A stretch of 64,000 bases of DNA from JAVKBW01 sp040222995. GTDB lineage: Bacteria; Pseudomonadota; Alphaproteobacteria; UBA8366; Aestuariispiraceae. A model generated the notes under the pieces. That model worked only from the letters and a program-made list of their open reading frames with translations. It did no database searches and was not told the origin of the DNA. Location of the stretch: the NCBI GenBank assembly GCA_040222995.1, contig JAVKBW010000019.1:372001-436000 (forward strand). Direction: 5' to 3'. Position numbers and translations under genes: made by a program. Below are positions 8,276 to 17,670 of this stretch, in pieces. Position 1 is the stretch's first letter. Each line of letters begins with the position of its first letter.

Positions 8276-9110
8276 CTTCAAACGCGAACTGCATCTGCGG
8301 ATTGTTTCATCGGCGATTATCGTGCCGGTCGTGGCGTTCGCTGACTATGCCGGCGGTCTGCCGTTCGATCTGATGCTGCTGATCCTCTGTGCGACGATGG
8401 CCTGGGAATGGGGAACGCTGAGCGCCGTTCGTAGAAAACCGTCACGGTATCTGCTGATCGTTCTGGCCTGTGCGCCGGTTGCCGTGTTTCTCGCATCGAC
8501 GGACCTGCGATACGCTTTGCCGACACTGGCGATCTGTTCGGTTCTCGCTGCGGTCGGCGTTGCGGGACTGGAAGGGAACAGGGGAAAGCGCCTGATCGGC
8601 GGCGGTATCGCCTATATCGGGCTGGCCAGTTTGTCAGCCATCTGGATTCGCGGCCAGGCCGACGGTTTCGGTCTGTTCACCCTGTTGCTGATCATCGTCA
8701 TCGCGACGGATGTCTTTGCCTTCCTGACCGGGCGAATGATCGGCGGCCCGAAAGTCGCGCCCTCGATAAGCCCCAACAAGACATGGTCAGGGGCGCTCGG
8801 CGGTCTCGCGGCATCGTTGGTCGCGGCATTCGTCTTTCATTCCTTTTATCATGGTACGCCGCACAGCCTGCTGGAAGGGCCGGCCAACGGCATGACCGGC
8901 GCGGTCGTATTCGGAGCGGCCGTGCTGTCGGTCGCATCGCAGGCGGGAGACTTTTTTGAATCCTGGTTGAAGCGTCGGGTGAATGTTAAGGATTCCGGGT
9001 CGATCATTCCGGGCCATGGCGGCATGCTTGACCGGTTGGATGGCTTCCTGGCCGCAACGCCGGTTCTCGCCATCATGCTGGCCGTTTACGGCATGATATC
9101 GTCAGCCTGA
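8250..9110 (+). CDS. cdsA: Phosphatidate cytidylyltransferase
   Basis: Inner-membrane CDP-diacylglycerol synthase, the branch-point enzyme of phospholipid synthesis; 286 aa with about eight hydrophobic segments. The C-terminal CDS signature is intact: SWLKRRVNVKD followed by PGHGGMLDRLDG. The start is the ATG at 8250 inside the uppS 3' end (in-frame GTG at 8238 is an alternative); a longer frame reaching back to 8112 would overlap uppS far more and adds no homologous residues. Confidence 0.94.
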   Translation: MAQVQAKPDFKRELHLRIVSSAIIVPVVAFADYAGGLPFDLMLLILCATMAWEWGTLSAVRRKPSRYLLIVLACAPVAVFLASTDLRYALPTLAICSVLAAVGVAGLEGNRGKRLIGGGIAYIGLASLSAIWIRGQADGFGLFTLLLIIVIATDVFAFLTGRMIGGPKVAPSISPNKTWSGALGGLAASLVAAFVFHSFYHGTPHSLLEGPANGMTGAVVFGAAVLSVASQAGDFFESWLKRRVNVKDSGSIIPGHGGMLDRLDGFLAATPVLAIMLAVYGMISSA

Positions 9111-9114
9111 TCGT

Positions 9115-10311
9115 ATGGATACGGGACAAAACGCCATGCATGGCACGACAAGACGCATCACCATCCTGGGCGCAACCGGCTCTGTCGGCGAAAACACTTT
9201 GCGCCTGATCGCCGCGGGTGAACCGGGTGCGTTCGATGTCGTCGCCCTGACGGCAAACGTAAATGCAAAGGCGCTCGCGGCGGCGGCCATCCGGGTCAAT
9301 GCCCGGCTTGCCGTCGTTGCGCAGGAAGACAGGCTCGGCGAATTACGGGAAGCCCTTGCCGGCACGCAAATCGAGGCGGCGGCCGGGCAGGCGGCGATCG
9401 TCGCGGCGGCATCGGAACCGGCGGACTGGGTGATGTCGGCAATTGTCGGAACCGCCGGTCTCGCCCCGACACTTGCGGCGATCCGTCAGGGCGCAACGGT
9501 CGCGCTGGCGAACAAGGAAACGCTGGTCTGCGCCGGGTCACTGGCCATCGAGGAAGTGAAGGCGGCGGGGGCGACGCTGCTGCCGGTCGATTCCGAACAC
9601 AACGCCATATTTCAGGTGCTGGATATCCGGCGGCCGGAAACCATTTCGCGGCTGATTCTGACGGCATCCGGCGGCCCGTTCCGGACAGCGACTTATGAAC
9701 AGATGAAAAGCGCCACGCCGGCGCAAGCGGTGGCCCATCCGAACTGGGACATGGGCGCAAAGATTTCCGTCGATTCAGCCACGATGATGAACAAGGGGCT
9801 GGAAATTATCGAAGCGTCGTTCCTGTTCGACCAGCCATCGGAAAAGATAGATGTATTGGTCCACCCGCAAAGCATTATCCATTCGATGGTTGAATACCTG
9901 GATGGGTCGGTTCTGGCCCAGCTCGGTACGCCGGATATGCGGACCCCGATCGCCAACGCGCTGGCCTGGCCGACGCGCATGGCGGTCGATGCCCCGAAAC
10001 TCGATCTCACCGCTATCGACGCACTGACGTTTGAAGAGCCCGACGATACACGATTTCCGGCGCTTTCGCTGGCGCGGTCCGCCTTGAAAGCAGGCGGGTC
10101 GGCCCCACCTGTATTCAACGCCGCGAACGAAATCGCCGTGGCGGCTTTTCTCGATGGTAAACTGGGATTTCTCGAAATTGTTGACGTTGTCGCCTCGGCG
10201 TTGGAAAACCATGACCACCGGAATATCAGGTCCATGGACGATGCGATCGCGATCGATGTCGAGGCCCGGCGAACAACCGCCGAATTGATCGATCGCCGCA
10301 CCGTCGCATAA
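9115..10311 (+). CDS. dxr: 1-deoxy-D-xylulose 5-phosphate reductoisomerase
   Basis: First committed step of the MEP isoprenoid pathway, NADPH-dependent; 398 aa. The N-terminal nucleotide-binding motif ITILGATGSVGENTLRL, the active-site segment LPVDSEHNAIFQ, the flexible-loop region TASGGPFR and HPNWDMGAKISVDSATMMNKGLE are all present. The start is the ATG at 9115, 4 nt after cdsA; the ATG at 9136 is equally possible since neither has a strong ribosome-binding site. Together with ispDF (57097-58329) it marks the MEP route. Confidence 0.96.
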   Translation: MDTGQNAMHGTTRRITILGATGSVGENTLRLIAAGEPGAFDVVALTANVNAKALAAAAIRVNARLAVVAQEDRLGELREALAGTQIEAAAGQAAIVAAASEPADWVMSAIVGTAGLAPTLAAIRQGATVALANKETLVCAGSLAIEEVKAAGATLLPVDSEHNAIFQVLDIRRPETISRLILTASGGPFRTATYEQMKSATPAQAVAHPNWDMGAKISVDSATMMNKGLEIIEASFLFDQPSEKIDVLVHPQSIIHSMVEYLDGSVLAQLGTPDMRTPIANALAWPTRMAVDAPKLDLTAIDALTFEEPDDTRFPALSLARSALKAGGSAPPVFNAANEIAVAAFLDGKLGFLEIVDVVASALENHDHRNIRSMDDAIAIDVEARRTTAELIDRRTVA

Positions 10312-10354
10312 ACCGACAAGCTGACGGGGCGCGTCCTGTCCGAAAGAGATAAAG

Positions 10355-11476
10355 ATGTTTGAAAGTCTGCTGGCTGATTTCGGATACGGAAACTTCATTC
10401 TGGTTCTGTCAATCCTGATTTTCGTCCATGAAATGGGGCACTATCTCGTCGCGAAATGGTGCGGTGTCCGGGTGGAAACCTTCTCCATCGGTTTCTACAA
10501 GGAAATTGTCGGCTGGACTGACAAATCCGGAACCCGCTGGAAGATAGGATTTCTGCCGCTGGGCGGGTACGTGAAAATGTTCGGCGAACATTCCGTGATG
10601 AATGCGGATGGCACGCAAAAACGCCCGATGACGCCGAACGAGAAGCAGGTTTCCTTTTCACACAAATCCCTGGCGCAGCGCACGGCTGTGGTTGCCGCCG
10701 GTCCGGGCGCGAATTTTCTGTTTGCAATCGTCGTGCTGGCCTTCGTTTATGCCGTGATCGGCAAACCCGATCTTGAAACGCCGGCGGCGAGCACCCTTGG
10801 CAGCGTGGTCGAAGGGTCCGCGGCCAAAGCAGCCGGCTTGCAGCCGGGTGACACGATAGTCGGTACCGGTAACGTTACGATCAGAACGTTCGAAGATCTT
10901 CGCCAGGCCGTCCTTGCCAGCGCCGGCGATCCCATGCCGCTTGTTTACGTTCGTGACGGGGTTGAAAACCGGGTAACGGTGACGCCCCGGATGAGCGAAT
11001 TCCAGACGGCGGACGGGGCCGTCGAACAACGTTATCTGTTGGGCGTGCGGCCGATGCCGCCGGAATACCGGCCGCTCGGTCCGGTGGACGCCGTTTCGCA
11101 GGGCGTTGGCGACACCTGGAACATGACCGTTCTGACGCTGTCGGCGGTCGGTGAAATCATCCTGGGAGACCGCGGCACGGACGAACTGGGCGGGCCTGTC
11201 CGGATCGCCGAACTGTCGAACGACGCCGCGCAATCAGGCGGTCTGGCGATTGTCGGGCTGATGGTTCTGCTGTCGATAAATCTCGGTCTTATCAATCTTT
11301 TTCCCATTCCGATGCTGGACGGCGGGCATTTGTTGTTTTACGCCATCGAAGCGATGCGCGGGAAACCTGTCAGTGAACGAATTCAAGAATTTAGTTTGAG
11401 AATCGGGCTGGCGTTTATCTTGTGTCTCATGGTATTCGTAACCGTCAACGACTTCGTTAATCTTGGTTGGTCCTAG
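10355..11476 (+). CDS. rseP: RIP metalloprotease RseP (site-2 protease)
   Basis: Intramembrane zinc protease that cleaves anti-sigma factors in envelope stress and removes remnant signal peptides. 373 aa, slightly shorter than E. coli RseP (about 450), consistent with one rather than two PDZ domains. The active-site motif is VHEMGHYLVAK (His25, Glu26, His29) in the first membrane helix; the third ligand region is NLFPIPMLDGGHLLFY near the C-terminus; the PDZ domain (GLQPGDTIVG) lies at about residues 145-225. It stands upstream of bamA as usual. Confidence 0.96.
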   Translation: MFESLLADFGYGNFILVLSILIFVHEMGHYLVAKWCGVRVETFSIGFYKEIVGWTDKSGTRWKIGFLPLGGYVKMFGEHSVMNADGTQKRPMTPNEKQVSFSHKSLAQRTAVVAAGPGANFLFAIVVLAFVYAVIGKPDLETPAASTLGSVVEGSAAKAAGLQPGDTIVGTGNVTIRTFEDLRQAVLASAGDPMPLVYVRDGVENRVTVTPRMSEFQTADGAVEQRYLLGVRPMPPEYRPLGPVDAVSQGVGDTWNMTVLTLSAVGEIILGDRGTDELGGPVRIAELSNDAAQSGGLAIVGLMVLLSINLGLINLFPIPMLDGGHLLFYAIEAMRGKPVSERIQEFSLRIGLAFILCLMVFVTVNDFVNLGWS

Positions 11477-11565
11477 TATTGGCGAAGTGTTGTTGAAGTA
11501 TAATGTTTAGTGTTACCGATCATTTTGCTTGCATTCTGATCGAATCGATAAGGAAACGAGCATAT

Positions 11566-13941
11566 ATGCTGCGCGCCATCGCGCCTTTTCCACGGAGCTT
11601 CACCGGCGCCGCAGTAATTGCGTGCTCCGTTTTCGTATGCGCGCCCGTTTATGCTCAAAGCGAAGTGCCGGATATCATTCCGCCCGCACCGGCTTCCGGT
11701 GGTGTGACCATCGACCAGCAGGATCAGGAAACCCCGACCACAACGACCGGTCCGGTGATTGACGAGATCGTTGTCGAAGGCGCCCAGCGTATCGCGCCCG
11801 ACACCGTTCTGTCCTACATCACCCTGAAGGAAGGCGACCCGTTCGACGGCCAGACCGTAAACCGGGCCCTGAAAGCACTGTTCGCGACCGGCCTTTTCGC
11901 GGACGTGACTTTGCAGCGGCAGGGTGACCGACTGATTGTCCGTGTCGTTGAGAACCCGATCATCAACCGAATCGCCTTCGAGGGGAACAAGCGGATATCG
12001 GATGAGATTCTGGAATCCGAAGTGCAATTGCGCCCCCGCGTTGTCTACACCCGCACCCGGGTTCAGAACGATGTGAAGCGGATTGTTGAAATCTATCGCC
12101 GCAGCGGAAGGTTCGCCGCCAAGGTCGAACCCAAGGTTATTCAGCTCGAACAGAATCGCGTCGATCTGGCATTTGAGATCGAGGAAGGGCCGCCGACAGG
12201 CGTTGAGAAAATCAGTTTCATCGGCAACAGGTTTTTTTCCGACAGCGCTCTGCTTGGTGAAATTCAGACCAAACAGACGCGGTGGTACAACTTCCTGACA
12301 TCGAACGACACCTACGACCCGGACAGACTGACATTCGACCGTGAACTTCTGCGGCGGTTTTATCTGGCGAACGGTTTTGCGGATTTCCGCGTCGAATCAG
12401 CGATTGCGGAACTGACCGAAGATCGTGAAGCGTTTTTCATCACCTTCACGGTGGATGAGGGCGAGCGCTACAATTTCGGTACTTTCGACGTGATTTCGAA
12501 AATTCCGGAAGTCGACGCGGAGCCGCTCAAAGAGCTCATCGAACTTGAAACCGGCGACTATTACGATGCCGATGCCGTCGAAGACGTGGTTCTTACCCTT
12601 ACGGATGCGGTCGGCGACCGCGGTTACGCTTTCGCCCAGGTGCGCCCGATCGTTGACCGTGATGCCGAAAACCGCGTTATCAACATCACCTTCGAAATCG
12701 GCGAGGGACCGAAGGTCTACGTCGAGCGGATCGATATCCGGGGCAACATCAGAACTCTGGACAAGGTTATCCGGCGGGAATTTCAGCTTGTCGAAGGCGA
12801 TGCTTTCAACAGCTCTAAACTGCGGCGTTCCCGCGACAGACTGCGTGGCCTTGGTTTCTTCGAAACGGTCGAAGTAAACAACATTCCGGGGTCTGCCCGC
12901 GACAAGACGGTTGTCGAAGTCGATGTTGAGGAACAGTCGACCGGCGAGTTCAGCGTCGGCGCCGGTTTCTCCAGTTCGGTCGGTGCGCTTGCCGAAGTTT
13001 CGGTACGTGAACGCAACCTGCTTGGACGGGGACAGAACCTCGTGCTGTCTGCAGCGGTGTCGCAGGAAGACGCGCGCTATAACATCAGCTTTACCGAACC
13101 GTATTTCCTCGACAAGGAAATGTCAGGCGGCGTTGACCTGTTCCGAACCGAAACAGACCGTCAGGACGCAAGCTCTTTCGACCTGACGAGAACCGGCGCC
13201 GGTTTGCGTATCGGCTACGGCATCACGGACGATTTGCGTCAGACCCTTCGATACAAGTTTTCCGTCGAGGATTTGAACCGCGTGAACAACAATGCGTCCC
13301 GGTTCATTCGTCAACAGCAGGGGACGGAATATATCAGCCTGATCGGTCATGATCTGACATATGACCGTCGTAACAGCAGCATCGATCCGACGGATGGTTA
13401 CATGATCCGATTCGGAAATGATTTCGCAGGCGTGGGCGGCACCGTCGGATTTCTTCGGTCGGAACTTGGCGCAATCTACTACCAAAGCATTACGGATAAT
13501 GTTGTCGCATCGTTGAGCGGCGAACTCGGCCACATTGTCGGTGTTGGCGACGATGTCAGGGTAACCGACAGGTTTTTCCTGGGTGGCGACAATCTGCGCG
13601 GCTTTGAAGACGGTGGCGCTGGACCTCGAGATGTTGCAACAGATGACGCCCTGGGTGGCCAGCAGCGCGCGAATGCGACGTTGGAGGTTCTGTTCCCGAT
13701 CGGTCTGCCGGAAGAATTCGGCGTGAAAGGCGCTGCGTTTTCGGATGTTGGGTATCTTTCCGAGACTGACGATAGCGGTCCCGAAATCCGCGACACCGGA
13801 TCGATCCGAGCAGCGGTTGGCGTCGGACTCGCATGGAATTCCCCGTTTGGGCCAGTTCGGATTGATCTGTCGCAGGCTGTTCTCGATGAAGAATTCGATG
13901 AGAAAGAGTTTTTCCGCCTGAACTTCGGCACCCGTTTCTAA
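11566..13941 (+). CDS. bamA: Outer membrane protein assembly factor BamA
   Basis: Core of the BAM complex that folds beta-barrel proteins into the outer membrane. 791 aa from the ATG at 11566, chosen because AAGGAAACG lies about 10 nt before it and a signal peptide (VIACSVFVCAPVYAQ) follows; an in-frame ATG at 11503 would add 21 non-signal residues. Five POTRA domains fill about residues 50-430 and a 16-strand barrel follows, with the conserved loop-6 motif NLRGFEDGG and a terminal aromatic residue (NFGTRF). It is followed by the periplasmic chaperone gene skp. Confidence 0.96.
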   Translation: MLRAIAPFPRSFTGAAVIACSVFVCAPVYAQSEVPDIIPPAPASGGVTIDQQDQETPTTTTGPVIDEIVVEGAQRIAPDTVLSYITLKEGDPFDGQTVNRALKALFATGLFADVTLQRQGDRLIVRVVENPIINRIAFEGNKRISDEILESEVQLRPRVVYTRTRVQNDVKRIVEIYRRSGRFAAKVEPKVIQLEQNRVDLAFEIEEGPPTGVEKISFIGNRFFSDSALLGEIQTKQTRWYNFLTSNDTYDPDRLTFDRELLRRFYLANGFADFRVESAIAELTEDREAFFITFTVDEGERYNFGTFDVISKIPEVDAEPLKELIELETGDYYDADAVEDVVLTLTDAVGDRGYAFAQVRPIVDRDAENRVINITFEIGEGPKVYVERIDIRGNIRTLDKVIRREFQLVEGDAFNSSKLRRSRDRLRGLGFFETVEVNNIPGSARDKTVVEVDVEEQSTGEFSVGAGFSSSVGALAEVSVRERNLLGRGQNLVLSAAVSQEDARYNISFTEPYFLDKEMSGGVDLFRTETDRQDASSFDLTRTGAGLRIGYGITDDLRQTLRYKFSVEDLNRVNNNASRFIRQQQGTEYISLIGHDLTYDRRNSSIDPTDGYMIRFGNDFAGVGGTVGFLRSELGAIYYQSITDNVVASLSGELGHIVGVGDDVRVTDRFFLGGDNLRGFEDGGAGPRDVATDDALGGQQRANATLEVLFPIGLPEEFGVKGAAFSDVGYLSETDDSGPEIRDTGSIRAAVGVGLAWNSPFGPVRIDLSQAVLDEEFDEKEFFRLNFGTRF

Positions 13942-13971
13942 AGCACTTTGATTGCTATAGTGTCGTGGACA

Positions 13972-14526
13972 ATGAAAATTAAGCACATAGCTGCACTGCT
14001 GATCTTGTTCTCGCTGCCGGTATCCGCCGCGTTTGCGCAGGATGCCTTTAAGCCTGTCATTGCCGTCATCGACATTAACGGTGTCGAAAGGCAATCGGTT
14101 GCGTGGGACAGTCTGCGCCAGCAGGTTGAATCCCGGCGGGCAGCCTATCAGGAGCAACTGGCGGGCCGTGAAAAGGAACTGCAGGAAAAGGGGCAGGAAC
14201 TGCAATCACAGCAGACATTGCTGGATAGCGAGGTTCTCAAAGCGCGGGAAGATGAGCTGCGAACGCAAGTCGCCCAGCTCAGACAGCAAGCAATCGATGT
14301 CAAGAAGACGCTCGATAAGCTGTATGCTTCGGCGCGCCGCCAGATCAGGGATGCGCTGGTTGTTGTCGTCAATGAAATCGCCGCAGAAAAAGGCATCCAT
14401 CTGATCCTTAATATGTCAAGGCAGGACCAGACCGTCGCCTATGCCGATAACCGCCTGAACATCAGCCAGGAAGCGTTGGAACGCCTTAACGGCAAAATCC
14501 AATCCGTTTCCTTGGACACGCAATAG
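13972..14526 (+). CDS. skp: OmpH/Skp-family periplasmic chaperone
   Basis: Holdase for outer-membrane proteins in transit to BamA. 184 aa from the ATG at 13972; the signal peptide ends in SAAFA-QD. The middle (about residues 55-120) is a long Gln/Glu/Lys-rich coiled coil (ELQEKGQELQSQQTLLDSEV), forming the tentacles in known Skp. An upstream in-frame start (13948) would put polar residues before the signal peptide. The bamA-skp-lpxD order is conserved in proteobacteria. Confidence 0.88.
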   Translation: MKIKHIAALLILFSLPVSAAFAQDAFKPVIAVIDINGVERQSVAWDSLRQQVESRRAAYQEQLAGREKELQEKGQELQSQQTLLDSEVLKAREDELRTQVAQLRQQAIDVKKTLDKLYASARRQIRDALVVVVNEIAAEKGIHLILNMSRQDQTVAYADNRLNISQEALERLNGKIQSVSLDTQ

Positions 14527-14542
14527 CAAGAAAGCGCCAGTA

Positions 14543-15565
14543 ATGGCCGATTCCCGATTCTTTCGTCGATCCGGCCCATTCAACCTGGCGGAACTTGCCG
14601 GTCTGGCGGAAGCAGACCTTGACCCAAAGGCGGACCAGGATTTTTCGGTCGTCGATACAGCGGCGCTGGATACGGCTACGCAATCCGACATCAGTTTCCT
14701 TGAAAACCGCAAATACATTGCCGCCTTCGAGGCCAGCAAGGCAGGCGCCTGCGTCATCAGCAAACACGACAAGGAACGGGCGCCGGCCGGGATGAACCTT
14801 CTGATCAGCGGCAATCCCTACCGCTCGTTCGCCCTGATTACACGGGCATTTTACCCGGAAACAGAGGTTGTTGCAGAACGTCACCCATCCGCCGCCGTGT
14901 CAGCTTCGGCGAAGGTCTCTGAAAATGCAGGTATTGCCGCCGGTGCCGTTATCGCCGACGGCGCGGAAATCGGTGATGGCGTCGAAATTGGCGCGAATGC
15001 CTATATCGGTCCCCGTGTCATCGTGGGCGAGGGAACGCGGATAGGCGCTTCAGCCAGCCTTGAATACTGCGTCATCGGGCGAAACTGCCGGTTTCATCCC
15101 GGCGTTCGGATTGGAACCCGTGGTTTCGGGGTCGCCATGGATGCCAGGGGACATGTCGAATTGCCGCAAATCGGGCGGGTTCTCATCGGCGACGATGTAG
15201 AGATCGGCGCCAATTCCACGGTCGACCGCGGCATGGGACCGGACACGACGATCGGTGACGGCACCAAGATTGATAATCTGGTTCAAATCGGGCACAACGT
15301 AGTTATCGGACGGCATTGCATTATTGCAGCGCAGACGGGGATCGCCGGCAGCACGATGCTAGGCGATTTTGTTATTTGTGCGGCAAAGGTGGGTATTATC
15401 GGCCATCTGGAGATCGGGTCAGGTTCCCGCATTGCGGGTATGTCGGGCGTGGTTAAGAATGTGGCGCCGGGGGAAACGGTCGCAGGTATACCGGCGGGGC
15501 CGCATCGGGAATGGCTGCGGAAGCAGGGTTATCTGGAAAACATTGCCAAAAAGCGGGGCAAGTAG
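14543..15565 (+). CDS. lpxD: UDP-3-O-(3-hydroxymyristoyl)glucosamine N-acyltransferase
   Basis: Third step of lipid A synthesis. 340 aa, family length. An N-terminal uridine-binding domain (SDISFLENRKYIAAFEASK) precedes a left-handed beta-helix of hexapeptide repeats (about residues 115-310, for example IGDGVEIGANAYIG). The catalytic histidine lies in NLVQIGHNVVIG. It sits between skp and fabZ as expected. Confidence 0.96.
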   Translation: MADSRFFRRSGPFNLAELAGLAEADLDPKADQDFSVVDTAALDTATQSDISFLENRKYIAAFEASKAGACVISKHDKERAPAGMNLLISGNPYRSFALITRAFYPETEVVAERHPSAAVSASAKVSENAGIAAGAVIADGAEIGDGVEIGANAYIGPRVIVGEGTRIGASASLEYCVIGRNCRFHPGVRIGTRGFGVAMDARGHVELPQIGRVLIGDDVEIGANSTVDRGMGPDTTIGDGTKIDNLVQIGHNVVIGRHCIIAAQTGIAGSTMLGDFVICAAKVGIIGHLEIGSGSRIAGMSGVVKNVAPGETVAGIPAGPHREWLRKQGYLENIAKKRGK

Positions 15566-15569
15566 GGGA

Positions 15570-16031
15570 ATGAACGAAAGCACACCAAAGATTGACGATC
15601 TCGACGTCAATGACATCATGCAGAAGATACCGCATCGGTATCCGTTTCTGATGATTGATCGCGTTGTCGATATCGTACCGTTCGAAAGCGCCGTCGGCGT
15701 CAAGAACGTTACGTCGACGGAGCCGCAATTTCAGGGCCATTTCCCTCAACGGCCGATCATGCCCGGCGTTCTGATCATCGAAAGCATGGCCCAGACGGCG
15801 GCAACCCTGGTCGTCACGTCCCTCGGTCCCGAAAGCGAAGGCAAGCTGGTGTATTTCATGACAATTGAAGACGCCAAGTTCCGCCGTCCGGTCGAACCGG
15901 GCGACCGACTGCATATCCACGTAAACAAGAAACAGAACCGTGGACCGGTCTGGAAATTTCTGGGCGAAGCCAAGGTCGATGGCGTCGTCGTGGCGTCTGC
16001 AACATTTTCGGCGATGATCAAGGACGACTGA
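15570..16031 (+). CDS. fabZ: 3-hydroxyacyl-[acyl-carrier-protein] dehydratase FabZ
   Basis: Dehydrates beta-hydroxyacyl-ACP in fatty acid elongation and so competes with LpxA/LpxD for the hydroxyacyl-ACP pool. 153 aa, hot-dog fold. The catalytic His is in IPHRYPFLMIDR and the Glu in PGVLIIESMAQ. The start at 15570 follows the lpxD stop by 4 nt with GGGGA just before it; the open frame reaching back to 15369 lies inside lpxD and is not family sequence. Confidence 0.96.
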   Translation: MNESTPKIDDLDVNDIMQKIPHRYPFLMIDRVVDIVPFESAVGVKNVTSTEPQFQGHFPQRPIMPGVLIIESMAQTAATLVVTSLGPESEGKLVYFMTIEDAKFRRPVEPGDRLHIHVNKKQNRGPVWKFLGEAKVDGVVVASATFSAMIKDD

Positions 16032-16832
16032 ATGTCGAACATCCATCCGACGGCCATCGTCGACGAAAAGGCATCAATCGGCGATGACGTCGAAATAGGC
16101 CCCTATTGCATTATCGGACCGAATGTCACGCTGGGCGACGGCGTGCGGGTTCGCAGCCATGTCGTCATCGAAGGCCACACGACAATCGGCAGAGAAACCG
16201 AGATTTATCCTTTCGCTTCGATCGGCGGAAACCCGCAGGATCTTAAATACGCCGGTGAAGAAACCCGGCTTGAAATCGGCGATCGCAACAGGATCCGCGA
16301 GTATGTGACGATGAATCCCGGCACCCAGGGCGGCGGATCTCTCACATCGGTGGGTAATGACGGGCTGTTCATGATCGGCGCGCATGTCGCGCATGACTGT
16401 ATCGTCGGAAATCATGTCATCATGGCCAATAACGCGACCCTGGCCGGACATGTTGTCGTCAGCGATTTTGCCATCATCGGCGGGCTTTCCGCGATTCATC
16501 AGTTCGTCCGGATCGGCGCTCATGCGATGGTCGGCGGCATGACCGGAGTGGAGAACGATGTCATTCCATTCGGCTCTGTCATGGGCGAACGGGCCCGGCT
16601 GTCCGGCCTGAACATTGTCGGGCTGAAACGCCGGGGATTCTCGAAGGAAGACATCCATAACCTGCGCCGGGCCTACAGAATGCTGTTCGCCGACGAGGGA
16701 ACGATGGGCGAACGCGTGCAGGATGTGAAAAAACTGTTCGGCGAAAACTCTGCCGTGATGGATATCGTCACCTTCATGGTCGAACAATCGTCCCGTGGCA
16801 TCACCCAGCCGCAAGTGGGGCATGCAGACTAA
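16032..16832 (+). CDS. lpxA: Acyl-ACP--UDP-N-acetylglucosamine O-acyltransferase
   Basis: First step of lipid A synthesis. 266 aa; hexapeptide beta-helix over about residues 5-190, then a C-terminal helical domain (RRGFSKEDIHNLRRAYRMLF). The catalytic histidine is in MIGAHVAHDCIVGN. The ATG directly abuts the fabZ stop codon, so the two are translationally coupled. Its 3' end overlaps the lpxI start by 11 nt. Confidence 0.96.
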   Translation: MSNIHPTAIVDEKASIGDDVEIGPYCIIGPNVTLGDGVRVRSHVVIEGHTTIGRETEIYPFASIGGNPQDLKYAGEETRLEIGDRNRIREYVTMNPGTQGGGSLTSVGNDGLFMIGAHVAHDCIVGNHVIMANNATLAGHVVVSDFAIIGGLSAIHQFVRIGAHAMVGGMTGVENDVIPFGSVMGERARLSGLNIVGLKRRGFSKEDIHNLRRAYRMLFADEGTMGERVQDVKKLFGENSAVMDIVTFMVEQSSRGITQPQVGHAD

Positions 16833-17670
16833 CCCGGCACCGCTCGGCATTATCGCCGGCGGCGGTGACCTGCCACGTCAAATCTGTGCCGCATGCCGGC
16901 AAAAGGGCAGACCGTATTTTCTGGTTATTCTCGATGGTCAGGGCGATCCCGACCTGCTGGACGATCATCCCGGCGCGGTTATCCGTCTCGGCGCGGTCGG
17001 TAAAATCGCAACCACATTCAAAAATGCGGATGTGACCGAACTGGTGCTGGCGGGAAAGGTCGCCCGGCCGTCGGTAACCCAGATGCGGCCGGACAGCGAG
17101 GCGCTGAAATTCTTTGCAACGGTCGGCAAGTCAGCCTTCGGCGACGATGCGCTGTTGAAAGCCGTCATCGGCCATATCGAAACCCGGTTCGGATTCCGGG
17201 TCGTTTCGGTCTCGGACGTTCTCGGCCGTCAGGGCATAGGGGCGGGGTGCCTTGGAAAGATAACGCCGGACGATCAGGCAAGGGCCGATATCAAACGGGG
17301 TCTGGCGATATTAAAGGCAATGGGGCCGGTCGATGTCGGTCAGGCGGTGGTGGTTCAGCAGGGACTGGTTCTGGGTGTCGAGGCTATCGAAGGCACGGAT
17401 GCTCTTCTCACGCGCTGCAGCGGGCTGCGCCGCGACGGTGCCGGCGGTGTTCTGGTAAAAATCGCCAAACCCGGTCAGGAAGAACGGGCCGACCTGCCGA
17501 CTATCGGTGTCGATACGGTGGAAAACGCGGCCGCGGCGGAGTTGCGGGGCATCGCCATCGAGGCAGAGCGGACGATCGTGATTGATCAGGACGCGGTTAC
17601 CGAAACCGCCGACCGTCTGGGCCTGTTCGTCGAGGCAATCGATGTACTGTCCGAAAGCCCGCCGTCGTGA
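16822..17670 (+). CDS. lpxI: UDP-2,3-diacylglucosamine diphosphatase LpxI
   Basis: Hydrolyses UDP-2,3-diacylglucosamine to lipid X; LpxI is the alphaproteobacterial replacement for the unrelated LpxH. 282 aa with the two-domain DUF1009 pattern: N-terminal LGIIAGGGDLPRQICAACR, and C-terminal GADLPTIGVDTVENAAAA-type segment (here ERADLPTIGVDTVENA). The ATG at 16822 has GTGGGG immediately upstream and lies in the lpxA 3' end. Confidence 0.94.
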   Translation: MQTNPAPLGIIAGGGDLPRQICAACRQKGRPYFLVILDGQGDPDLLDDHPGAVIRLGAVGKIATTFKNADVTELVLAGKVARPSVTQMRPDSEALKFFATVGKSAFGDDALLKAVIGHIETRFGFRVVSVSDVLGRQGIGAGCLGKITPDDQARADIKRGLAILKAMGPVDVGQAVVVQQGLVLGVEAIEGTDALLTRCSGLRRDGAGGVLVKIAKPGQEERADLPTIGVDTVENAAAAELRGIAIEAERTIVIDQDAVTETADRLGLFVEAIDVLSESPPS